In this document: positions 1 through 5,235 of the stretch, one piece after another
How the letters are laid out: the number at the start of each line of letters is the position of its first letter
Position numbering within the stretch: the stretch's first letter is position 1
DNA from: Acidimicrobiaceae bacterium
Lineage (GTDB): Bacteria > Actinomycetota > Acidimicrobiia > Acidimicrobiales > Ilumatobacteraceae
Reading direction: 5' to 3'
DNA: 5,235 nt
Assembly: GCA_002727235.1 (NCBI GenBank)
Contig: PBWL01000009.1
Span: forward strand, 45,877 to 51,111
Position numbers and translations under genes: made by a program
Notes under the pieces: model-generated
The model's input: the letters and a program-made list of their open reading frames with translations, nothing else
The model's database searches: none
What the model was told of the DNA's origin: nothing

Positions 1-72
1 GTCGACATCTCGGAATTCGAGCGCCTCGAAGGCTGTGTGACATGCCTCTCCGTTCGGGTACGAGCCAGTTAG
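1..72 (+). CDS. Dimethylargininase (DDAH), C-terminal fragment
   Basis: The window opens inside a reading frame that ends at TAG 70-72. The 23 visible residues include SEFERLEGCVTCLSVR. This resembles the C-terminus of dimethylarginine dimethylaminohydrolases (human DDAH1 ends with a segment like SELEKVDGLLTCCSVL). In that family the first cysteine of the TC(C/M)S element is the catalytic nucleophile; here it would be Cys15 of the fragment. DDAH hydrolyses methylated arginines to citrulline and a methylamine in the cytoplasm. The rest of the gene, with the other catalytic residues, lies outside the window, so a related arginine deiminase or amidinotransferase cannot be fully excluded. The stop lies 9 bases before the GTG of the downstream transporter gene and in the same frame, which suggests a shared neighbourhood or operon. 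The identification rests on recalled family sequences and a short fragment. Confidence 0.65.
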   Translation, partial: VDISEFERLEGCVTCLSVRVRAS

Positions 73-75
73 CCT
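70..75 (+). promoter_or_regulatory. Possible -10 box (TAGCCT) for a leaderless transporter mRNA
   Basis: TAGCCT fits the actinobacterial -10 consensus TANNNT and ends exactly six bases before the GTG at 82, placing the expected transcription start on the start codon. Its first three bases are also the stop codon of the preceding gene. No convincing -35 box is visible 16-18 bases upstream. The same geometry occurs before panB. Read-through from the upstream gene is an equally valid alternative. Confidence 0.35.
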
Positions 76-81
76 CATCTC

Positions 82-1308
82 GTGGCACTCGCCGATCCGC
101 TTGCTCCGCCCATGACTCGTCGTACGGTGATGAGCCTCGGCGTGATAATGGCGGTGATGGCCTCCGGCTATGGCGTCATGTTCACCGTGCTCGATGATTA
201 TCGAGACCGGTTCGGCATTTCGGAGAGTCGACTCGGCATGATCGTCGGAATCGGGTTTCTGTCGTCGTTTCTCGCGCAGATCTTCCTCGCGCCCCTTGCA
301 GATCGGGGACACGCCAAATCAATCGTCGTCGTCGGGCTTCTGCTGAATTTCGTCGGCCTGGTCATGCTTGCGTTCGGGCAAACCACTGTCGTCCTACTCA
401 TTGGCCGCTTTGTTATGGGAATTGGTCTCGGTGTTGCATTTCCTGCGATCCGTCGGATTGTCATCCTTGGCGATGCTGATCGCCTCGGCGACAACCTCGG
501 TCTTCTTCTTGCCGCAGATGTGGCAGGTTTCGCGGTTGGCCCTCTGCTGTCGGCACTGGTGGTCGGACCGTTAGGGCTCCCGGCCCCGTTTTTGATGATC
601 GCTACAGCATCGCTGTTGAGCGTCTTCATCATCGTGCGCATCAATGTTGAAGAGCGCGCCGACGCTGAGTCAAGCAAGCTGGCCTTTGATCTGCTGAAGA
701 TTAAGCCTTATGCCGCCGCCGTGTGTATGGGTGTTGCAGTCTTTGTGATGATCGGCACTTTTGATGCGTTGTGGGTCGTCATGCTTGACGATCTTGAGGC
801 CTCTGAATGGATTGCGAATGTAGGAATCACCTTGTTTGTGCTCCCGATGATCTTCTTGGCAGAGCGGGGCGGCCGTTTGGCGCAGAGGATTGGACCGTTT
901 CGTGTTGGTCCAGTGGGCTTGATCATCGGTGCCATTTACATGCTCATGTATGGGCTGCTTCCATCTGCGCTTGTGATGTTGGGAGTCGGGGTTCTTCACG
1001 GCGTTACCGATTCATTGACGGTGTCGAGTTCTGCTGTTGCCGTCGGAATGGTGACACCCGAAGATCGTCACGCCGGCGGGCAGGGCTTGCTGGGGGGAGT
1101 TCAGACTCTCTCGGCCGGTGCGATCGCAGTTGTGGCAGGGTTTCTTTATGAGAGCTACGGCCGGTTCCCGGCATACGCCGTGTGCGCGATCACCATGGTC
1201 GCCCTTGCGGTGACCGCATTTATCTTGAGTGGAAGTCAGCGTTCAGCAACACCTGATGGCCCGCTTGACGTGAATGATCCCGCAAACGCAGTTACCGGTC
1301 ACGCTTAA
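82..1308 (+). CDS. Major facilitator superfamily transporter, probable exporter
   Basis: This encodes a 408-residue, strongly hydrophobic protein with about twelve membrane segments, roughly at residues 15-37, 49-70, 80-99, 102-123, 138-163, 167-187, 209-235, 243-260, 272-290, 294-322, 333-356 and 362-383. The loop between segments 2 and 3 carries an MFS motif A relative (LADRGHAKS, 72-80), and a weaker copy follows segment 8 (GGRLAQRIG, 263-271). Segment 5 holds GFAVGP (149-154), which resembles motif C, found in proton-coupled drug exporters. A 12-TM efflux carrier of the inner membrane is therefore the best guess; the substrate is unknown. GTG 82 is the first start after an in-frame stop (70-72). 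It has no Shine-Dalgarno but lies six bases after TAGCCT. ATG 112 (residue 11) is a reasonable alternative start, because the first membrane segment begins after it. The short C-terminal tail is hydrophilic. The close DDAH neighbour could hint at an amino acid, amine or methylarginine-related substrate, but that is only inference. Confidence 0.88.
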   Translation: MALADPLAPPMTRRTVMSLGVIMAVMASGYGVMFTVLDDYRDRFGISESRLGMIVGIGFLSSFLAQIFLAPLADRGHAKSIVVVGLLLNFVGLVMLAFGQTTVVLLIGRFVMGIGLGVAFPAIRRIVILGDADRLGDNLGLLLAADVAGFAVGPLLSALVVGPLGLPAPFLMIATASLLSVFIIVRINVEERADAESSKLAFDLLKIKPYAAAVCMGVAVFVMIGTFDALWVVMLDDLEASEWIANVGITLFVLPMIFLAERGGRLAQRIGPFRVGPVGLIIGAIYMLMYGLLPSALVMLGVGVLHGVTDSLTVSSSAVAVGMVTPEDRHAGGQGLLGGVQTLSAGAIAVVAGFLYESYGRFPAYAVCAITMVALAVTAFILSGSQRSATPDGPLDVNDPANAVTGHA

Positions 1309-1310
1309 GA

Positions 1311-1328
1311 CACCTCAAACGTGAGGTG
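1311..1328 (+). terminator. Hairpin after the transporter, possible terminator
   Basis: CACCTCA (1311-1317) pairs perfectly with TGAGGTG (1322-1328) around the four-base loop AACG. It begins two bases after the transporter stop codon. No U-tract follows, so it is not a textbook intrinsic terminator, although actinobacterial terminators often lack one. If the minus-strand frame ending at 1360 is a gene, the symmetric stem lies between two convergent genes and could act in both directions. Confidence 0.4.
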
Positions 1329-1359
1329 GTTGCTGAGGACGCCAGTGGAATGGTCCTGG

Positions 1360-1534
1360 CTAGCGCGCCTCGAGCGTCTTTGTCATGGGAAGCGTGCTTC
1401 GCTCACCGTCACCTTCAGTGATGACGCTATGTGAACGCTGGACCTGCTGGTCACGAGCCATCAGCCCGATGAAGAGACCGAAGACAGCGATCGCGCCGTA
1501 ACCAGCACCCGAGGTCTGTGGGCGTCATCACCAC
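1360..1534 (-). pseudogene. Possible small membrane protein gene, frameshifted or lacking a start
   Basis: The minus strand has an open frame of 54 codons from 1524 down to a TAG at 1362-1360. It encodes a glycine-rich hydrophobic stretch (GAGYGAIAVFGLFIGL) followed by the charged segment MARDQQVQR and a polar tail ending in TKTLEAR. The pattern of one membrane helix followed by a charged segment, with mostly G/C-ending codons, looks coding. However, the frame is closed upstream by tandem stops (TGG TGA TGA) and has no start before the hydrophobic part. GTG 1534, GTG 1531 and ATG 1528 (minus strand) lie just upstream but one base out of frame. A single-base deletion near 1525 would join ATG 1528 to this frame. 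It could be a decayed gene, a sequencing error or chance. The in-frame ATG at 1461 would give only 33 residues and lose the helix. I do not recognise the family. Confidence 0.3.
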
Positions 1535-1578
1535 AATGTCGGTACTTCTCGCCTCGTAACTCAACCCTGTTGTAGGGA

Positions 1579-1584
1579 TAGCGT
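1579..1584 (+). promoter_or_regulatory. Possible -10 box (TAGCGT) for leaderless panB mRNA
   Basis: TAGCGT matches TANNNT and is separated by exactly six bases (GGGGTT) from the panB GTG at 1591. This would put the transcription start at the start codon. The TAG at 1579-1581 is also an in-frame stop, so no longer PanB is possible. The GGGG run is too close to the GTG to work as a normal Shine-Dalgarno. No clear -35 is seen; the sequence around 1555-1561 is not TTGACA-like. Confidence 0.45.
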
Positions 1585-1590
1585 GGGGTT

Positions 1591-2457
1591 GTGCCTGAGA
1601 GCGACTCCCAAGATGAAGTCGGGCGCCCCTACGGCGGCGCCGAGAATCCCGACGCGCCGAAGCGTGTTCGGATTCGTCACTTTGCGCGGGCGAAAGAGCA
1701 AGGAATTCGAATTACTGGCCTCACGAGCTATGACGTGCTCACGGCTCAGATTTTTGACGAATCAGGAATCGATTTTCTTCTCGTTGGCGACTCTGCGGGT
1801 AACACCGTGTTCGGATATGACACGACCCTTCCGGTGACTGTGGATGCGCTCATTCCACTGACCAGAGCAGTTGCGCGGGCAGCGAAGCGGGCACTGGTCA
1901 TTGCTGACTTGCCGTTCGGCTCATACGAACTTGGGCCTGATGAGGCTCTGCGCACGGCGATTCGCTTCATGAAAGAAACTGAAGCCCATGCGGTGAAGCT
2001 AGAGGGCGGCGAGCGATCGGCCGAACAGATCAGCAAAATTGTGACTGCGGGAATCCCTGTGATGGGCCACATTGGATTCACCCCTCAAAGTGAACACGGC
2101 CTTGGCGGTCACCTCATTCAAGGCCGTGGCGAGGGGGCCGAGCAGCTGCTTGCCGACGCACGGGCTGTCGAAGCTGCGGGCGCATTCGCAGTGGTCCTTG
2201 AGATGGTGCCATCCGCTGTTGCGCAGCGGGTGACAGAGGCGGTCTCAATTCCGACAATCAGTGTTGGAGCTGGACCGCATTGCGACGGTCAGCTGCTGGT
2301 GTGGACCGATTGGGCTGGGTTGACGACCGGTCGCATTCCGAGGTTTGTCAAGCAGTACGCAAACCTTGCCGGTGTGCTTCGAGAGGCAGCCGAGCAGTTC
2401 TGCGCCGATGTGTCCTCCGGCGAGTACCCGTCGGCAGAACACGAATATCAGGAGTAA
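1591..2457 (+). CDS. panB: 3-methyl-2-oxobutanoate hydroxymethyltransferase
   Basis: PanB transfers a hydroxymethyl group from 5,10-methylenetetrahydrofolate to alpha-ketoisovalerate, giving ketopantoate, the first committed step to pantothenate and CoA. It is a cytoplasmic, metal-dependent TIM barrel, usually decameric. The 288-residue product shows the family signatures in order: TSYD (45-48), VGDS (65-68), ADLPFGSY (105-112), VKLEGG (135-140), GHIGFTPQS (159-167), LEMVP (203-207) and SVGAGPHCDGQ (224-234). By alignment with E. coli PanB, the metal ligands are Asp67, Asp106 and Glu138; Lys136, His160 and the probable catalytic Glu204 are also present. It is about 24 residues longer than the E. 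coli protein, mostly from an N-terminal extension containing PYGG, which actinobacterial PanB proteins share. This, and the in-frame stop at 1579-1581, support the GTG 1591 start. No panC or panD is visible nearby. The next gene follows after 107 bases in the same direction, so co-transcription is possible but not shown. Confidence 0.96.
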   Translation: MPESDSQDEVGRPYGGAENPDAPKRVRIRHFARAKEQGIRITGLTSYDVLTAQIFDESGIDFLLVGDSAGNTVFGYDTTLPVTVDALIPLTRAVARAAKRALVIADLPFGSYELGPDEALRTAIRFMKETEAHAVKLEGGERSAEQISKIVTAGIPVMGHIGFTPQSEHGLGGHLIQGRGEGAEQLLADARAVEAAGAFAVVLEMVPSAVAQRVTEAVSIPTISVGAGPHCDGQLLVWTDWAGLTTGRIPRFVKQYANLAGVLREAAEQFCADVSSGEYPSAEHEYQE

Positions 2458-2552
2458 CTTCGCTCAGGCTCGAAGGCGTGAATCGGCGGCCTGCTGCTTC
2501 GTGACTCTGTGATTTGGAGTTTGGTGGCTTCTACTGTTGGGATAAGCGGTGT

Positions 2553-2558
2553 CAGAAT
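2553..2558 (+). promoter_or_regulatory. Weak possible -10 box (CAGAAT) before the CoA synthetase gene
   Basis: CAGAAT keeps the two most conserved -10 positions (A at 2, T at 6) and lies exactly six bases before ATG 2565, the same spacing as before the transporter and panB genes. It lacks the first T. No Shine-Dalgarno precedes ATG 2565, so leaderless initiation would explain the start. The TACTGT at 2532-2537 is a better TANNNT match but would give a leader of about 20 bases. Confidence 0.25.
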
Positions 2559-2564
2559 GTCCGA

Positions 2565-4001
2565 ATGGAATTGCTCGAGGGCCTTGTCCGGCGCGCTGGA
2601 AACACCGGCGATGGTGAAATGGTGGTCGTTGGCGACGACCGCATGTCGGCCGAGGCATTACTTTCTACGGCCGATGCGACGGCAGCCCGTATCCGTGGGG
2701 CCCGCGCAATCGCGGTGTGTGCGACCCCGTCGATGTCGACGGTGATTGGCATCGTCTCTGCGCTTCGAGCAGGGGTTGCGATCGTGCCAGTTGCCTCTGA
2801 TTCAGGCCCTGCAGAGCGAGACCACATTCTGGGTGACTCAGGTGCGGTCGCGATCCTCGGTGATCACGTATGGGATGAGACATCTCTTCCCGTCATCCCT
2901 CTTGGTGGTGATAGCAGCTCGCTATCAGGTGGCGAGAGCGGCGATCTCAATGATGCTGCTCTCATCATGTACACCTCGGGAACGACAGGCGCGCCGAAAG
3001 GTGTACTCATGCCGACAAGTCCGATTGCGGCGTGCCTCGACGGATTGGCAGACGCCTGGCAGTGGACCGAGGATGACCACCTCGTTCACGGGCTCCCGCT
3101 GTTTCACGTTCACGGACTGGTACTTGGAATGCTCGGGTCATTGAGGCGCGGCAACCGGGTGACGCATACCGTTCGCCCCGCTCCCGAGGCCTACGCCGCC
3201 AAGATGGCGGACGGAGCAACGATGTTCTTCGGTGTTCCCACCGTCTGGACGCGTATGGTCTCTGACACATCGTCAGCCCAAACCTTGAGTGGAGCGCGAG
3301 CGATCGTTTCGGGAAGTGCGGCATTGCCAGTCGCAGTCTTCGAACAACTCCAACAGCTCACCGGAGTGACCCCGCTCGAACGTTACGGAATGACCGAGAC
3401 AATGATCACTATCTCAACCCGAATCGACGGCGATCGCCGCCCGGGCCATGTGGGACTACCACTCAACGGTGTGGAAACAAGACTCCGGGGTGACGATGGT
3501 GAACTCCTCACCCATGACGGGCAATCGATCGGAACGCTTGAGGTGCGGGGTGCAACCGTTGGCGCTGGCTATCTCAATCGCCCCGATGCAACCGCCGAGT
3601 CAACCACGACCGATGGGTGGTTTGTGACTGGGGACTCTGCCGTAATTGGTGCTGATGGGATGCATCGAATCGTTGGCCGAACGTCGGTCGATATCATCAA
3701 ATCTGGCGGCTACAAAGTTGGTGCTGGTGAGGTTGAAGCCTCCGTTGCTGAGCTCACTGGAGTGGCAGAGGTCGCAGTTGTGGGCGTCGCCGACGATGAC
3801 CTCGGCCAGCGAATCGAAGCCGTGGTTGTGCCGGTTGCGGGTGCGTCAGTGCACCCAGACGAGGTGATTGCACATGTTGCCGGTCAACTGTCTGTTCATA
3901 AGCGCCCACGACAGGTGCATATCGTCGAGAGTTTGCCTCGCAACGCTCTCGGAAAAGTCCAGAAGGCGCATCTACGCGCCTCACTTGAGGAGATGTCATG
4001 A
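2565..4001 (+). CDS. Malonyl-/methylmalonyl-CoA synthetase-like acyl-CoA ligase (MatB/FadD36 type)
   Basis: This is an ANL-superfamily adenylating enzyme of 478 residues, which activates a carboxylic acid with ATP via an acyl-AMP and then forms the CoA thioester. It shows the P-loop YTSGTTGAPKGV (136-147), LPLFHVHG (177-184), FFGVPT (221-226), SGSAALP (249-255), ERYGMTE (272-278), GWFVTGD (351-357), the hinge region GRTSVDIIKSGGYKVGAGEVE (371-391) and the C-terminal PRNALGK with catalytic Lys464. Length and wording closely match mycobacterial FadD36 and Streptomyces MatB, for example DAWQWTEDD, HVHGLVLGML, SVHKRPR. Arg286 in the loop after YGMTE (STRIDGD) corresponds to an arginine thought to hold the distal carboxylate of malonate or methylmalonate. 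This favours a short dicarboxylate over a long fatty acid. ATG 2565 is preferred because family members begin at about this point. The frame is open further upstream to a TTG at 2514, which would add 17 residues unlike the family. The stop overlaps the next gene by ATGA. Confidence 0.88.
   Translation: MELLEGLVRRAGNTGDGEMVVVGDDRMSAEALLSTADATAARIRGARAIAVCATPSMSTVIGIVSALRAGVAIVPVASDSGPAERDHILGDSGAVAILGDHVWDETSLPVIPLGGDSSSLSGGESGDLNDAALIMYTSGTTGAPKGVLMPTSPIAACLDGLADAWQWTEDDHLVHGLPLFHVHGLVLGMLGSLRRGNRVTHTVRPAPEAYAAKMADGATMFFGVPTVWTRMVSDTSSAQTLSGARAIVSGSAALPVAVFEQLQQLTGVTPLERYGMTETMITISTRIDGDRRPGHVGLPLNGVETRLRGDDGELLTHDGQSIGTLEVRGATVGAGYLNRPDATAESTTTDGWFVTGDSAVIGADGMHRIVGRTSVDIIKSGGYKVGAGEVEASVAELTGVAEVAVVGVADDDLGQRIEAVVVPVAGASVHPDEVIAHVAGQLSVHKRPRQVHIVESLPRNALGKVQKAHLRASLEEMS
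3987..3992 (+). promoter_or_regulatory. Strong Shine-Dalgarno (GAGGAG) for the alkyl sulfatase gene
   Basis: GAGGAG lies five bases before ATG 3998, inside the final codons of the synthetase gene. With the ATGA overlap (3998-4001), it points to translational coupling. It fixes the sulfatase start and contrasts with the other three full-length genes here, none of which has a recognisable Shine-Dalgarno. Confidence 0.7.
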
Positions 4002-5235
4002 CGACACCGAAACCGGCAACCGTTCACACCAAACAAGCGAACGCACCACGCGACCTCGGAATGGATGATCGTGATATCGACCGAGCTCGACAAGGTCTCA
4101 TCGCCCAGCATCCCACTGGTGTTCTTGAAGGCCCGCTCGGGGTCGCTTGGGATGCAAGCCGCCACGACTACGTAGTCGACGGTGCGCAACCTGACACGGT
4201 TCATCCCAGCCTGTGGCGCCAAGCCCAACTCAATGCGGAACATGGATTGTTTAGCGTTGCGGACAGGGTCTGGCAGGTGCGCGGTTACGACATCTCGAAT
4301 ATCACCTTTATCGAAGGGCAGACCGGATGGATCGTGATCGATCCGCTCACCGTTGAACCCGCAGCGAGAGCGGCACTCGAATTAGCCAACACTCACCTCG
4401 GAGAACGCCCCGTTGTCGCAGTGATCTACACCCATTCTCACACCGACCACTTCGGTGGCGTGCTCGGCGTCACCAGCCAGGAAGAAGTTGACGCCGGACG
4501 ATGCCGGATCATTGCTCCTGAGGGATTTCTTTACGAAGCGATCGCAGAAAATGTGATTGCCGGCTTTGCGATGGGCAGGCGCGCCGCATATCAATTCGGA
4601 CCGCTATTGCCGCCGGGGCCTACGGGACACGTCGATTGCGGCCTCGGTAAGGGGCTTGCGATTGCGGCTCCGAGTCTCATTGCGCCAACCGAGGAGATCA
4701 CCTTCACCAGTGAAGAGCTCGACATCGACGGGGTTCGGGTTGTGTTTCAGTTGACCCCCGAAGCTGAGGCCCCCGCCGAAATGAACTTTTTCTTCCCAGA
4801 TTTTGGTTGGCTGTGTATGGCAGAAAACTGCACTCACACGATGCATAACCTCGTGCCCATCAGGGGTGCTTTGGTGCGTGACGCACTTGCATGGTCGAAA
4901 TACATTGATGAGGCGATCAGCCTCTTTGGAGACGAGACCGAGGTGTTCTTTGCCTCCCACCATTGGCCACGCTGGGGTCACGATGACATCGTTGACTATC
5001 TGCGCAAGCAGCGAGATATGTACCGCTGGATTCACGACCAAACAATGCGGCTTGCGAATCACGGATACACGGCTCTCGAGATTGCTGAAGAACTTGAACT
5101 CCCTGAAGAGTTTTCATCGCAAGGGCATACCACCGGGTACTACGGCCATCTCGTTCACAATGTGAAAGCGGTGTACCAGAGGTATTTGTCGTGGTACGAC
5201 GGAAATCCCGCGAACCTTTGGCGCCTGCCTCCGAC
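3998..5235 (+). CDS. Alkyl sulfatase, SdsA1/BDS1 type (metallo-beta-lactamase fold), 3'-truncated
   Basis: The 412 visible codons run off the window. Enzymes of this type (type III sulfatases) hydrolyse alkyl sulfate esters such as dodecyl sulfate to alcohol and sulfate with a binuclear zinc centre. The ligands are all present: THSHTDHFGG (145-154) gives His146, His148, Asp150 and His151; Glu257 (in PEAEAPAE), Glu276 (AENCTH) and His321 (SHHWPRWG) complete the set. Their mutual spacings equal those I recall for Pseudomonas SdsA1 (His169 to His344). Other hallmarks are THTMHN (279-284), GYYGHLVHNVKAVYQRYL (380-397) and WYDGNPANLW (399-408). Family proteins are about 620-660 residues, so the rest of the dimerisation region and the SCP2-like C-terminal domain lie beyond the edge. 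The N-terminus is hydrophilic (MTTPKPATVH...), without a signal peptide, so the enzyme is probably cytoplasmic, unlike secreted SdsA1. It is coupled to the synthetase gene by ATGA. Whether it prefers primary or secondary sulfates cannot be read from the sequence. Confidence 0.93.
   Translation, partial: MTTPKPATVHTKQANAPRDLGMDDRDIDRARQGLIAQHPTGVLEGPLGVAWDASRHDYVVDGAQPDTVHPSLWRQAQLNAEHGLFSVADRVWQVRGYDISNITFIEGQTGWIVIDPLTVEPAARAALELANTHLGERPVVAVIYTHSHTDHFGGVLGVTSQEEVDAGRCRIIAPEGFLYEAIAENVIAGFAMGRRAAYQFGPLLPPGPTGHVDCGLGKGLAIAAPSLIAPTEEITFTSEELDIDGVRVVFQLTPEAEAPAEMNFFFPDFGWLCMAENCTHTMHNLVPIRGALVRDALAWSKYIDEAISLFGDETEVFFASHHWPRWGHDDIVDYLRKQRDMYRWIHDQTMRLANHGYTALEIAEELELPEEFSSQGHTTGYYGHLVHNVKAVYQRYLSWYDGNPANLWRLPP

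Noticed and set aside
198..999. Long minus-strand open frames opposite the transporter (198-677 and 670-999)
   Set aside because: They lie wholly within a convincing 12-TM gene and encode low-complexity, Arg/Ser/Pro/Thr-rich products with no recognisable domain. They are typical antisense shadows.
2458..2475. Short stem CTTCG/CGAAG right after the panB stop, as a terminator
   Set aside because: It has only 5 bp, an 8-base loop and no U-tract, which is too weak to call.
2514..2564. TTG 2514 as the start of the CoA synthetase
   Set aside because: It would add 17 residues that do not resemble the FadD36/MatB N-terminus. ATG 2565 gives the family length and N-terminus.
2509..2745. Small plus-strand frame containing ATG 2557
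   Set aside because: It overlaps the start of the synthetase in another frame and has no recognisable domain. The synthetase frame is clearly the coding one from 2565 on.
4604..5062. 152-codon minus-strand frame opposite the sulfatase
   Set aside because: It lies antisense to a segment with strong alkyl sulfatase motifs in the plus frame, and its product shows no domain.
1..5235. A mobile element, defence system, CRISPR array or RNA gene
   Set aside because: I saw no transposase or integrase motifs, terminal inverted repeats, regularly spaced repeats, or tRNA/rRNA-like sequence. All main genes are metabolic or transport genes.

Overview
The window looks like ordinary chromosome from an actinobacterium, probably of moderate GC (55-60% by eye). 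The reasons are three. The acyl-CoA synthetase closely resembles mycobacterial FadD36 and Streptomyces MatB. PanB has the N-terminal PYGG extension seen in actinobacterial PanB. Several genes start at GTG with no Shine-Dalgarno sequence but with a TANNNT -10 box six bases upstream, as in leaderless actinobacterial transcripts. The genus cannot be fixed from this.

Layout, left to right. (1) Bases 1-72 hold the last 23 codons of a gene, recognisable as the C-terminus of a dimethylargininase (DDAH, amidinotransferase superfamily) with its catalytic cysteine. (2) Ten bases later a 12-TM major facilitator transporter (82-1308) begins in the same frame. It has a motif C-like element typical of proton-driven exporters. 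(3) Bases 1309-1590 hold a hairpin right after the transporter stop and, on the minus strand, a short open frame (stop at 1360) encoding a plausible membrane segment but lacking an in-frame start. It may be a frameshifted small gene. (4) panB (1591-2457) encodes ketopantoate hydroxymethyltransferase of the pantothenate/CoA pathway, with all expected active-site residues. (5) A MatB/FadD36-type malonyl- or methylmalonyl-CoA synthetase follows (2565-4001). (6) An SdsA1/BDS1-type metallo-beta-lactamase-fold alkyl sulfatase (3998 to the window end, truncated) overlaps it by ATGA and has a good Shine-Dalgarno.

The best-supported functional unit is the translationally coupled synthetase-sulfatase pair, which suggests joint use: sulfate-ester cleavage plus activation of a dicarboxylate or other short acid. 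panB lies just upstream in the same direction, but a 107-base gap with a possible promoter separates it. The DDAH tail and transporter may form a second unit.

I found no RNA genes, CRISPR arrays, insertion sequences or phage genes, and no clearly novel defence or mobile system. The points most worth following are the coupled synthetase-sulfatase pair, the repeated leaderless-start geometry and the small minus-strand frame.
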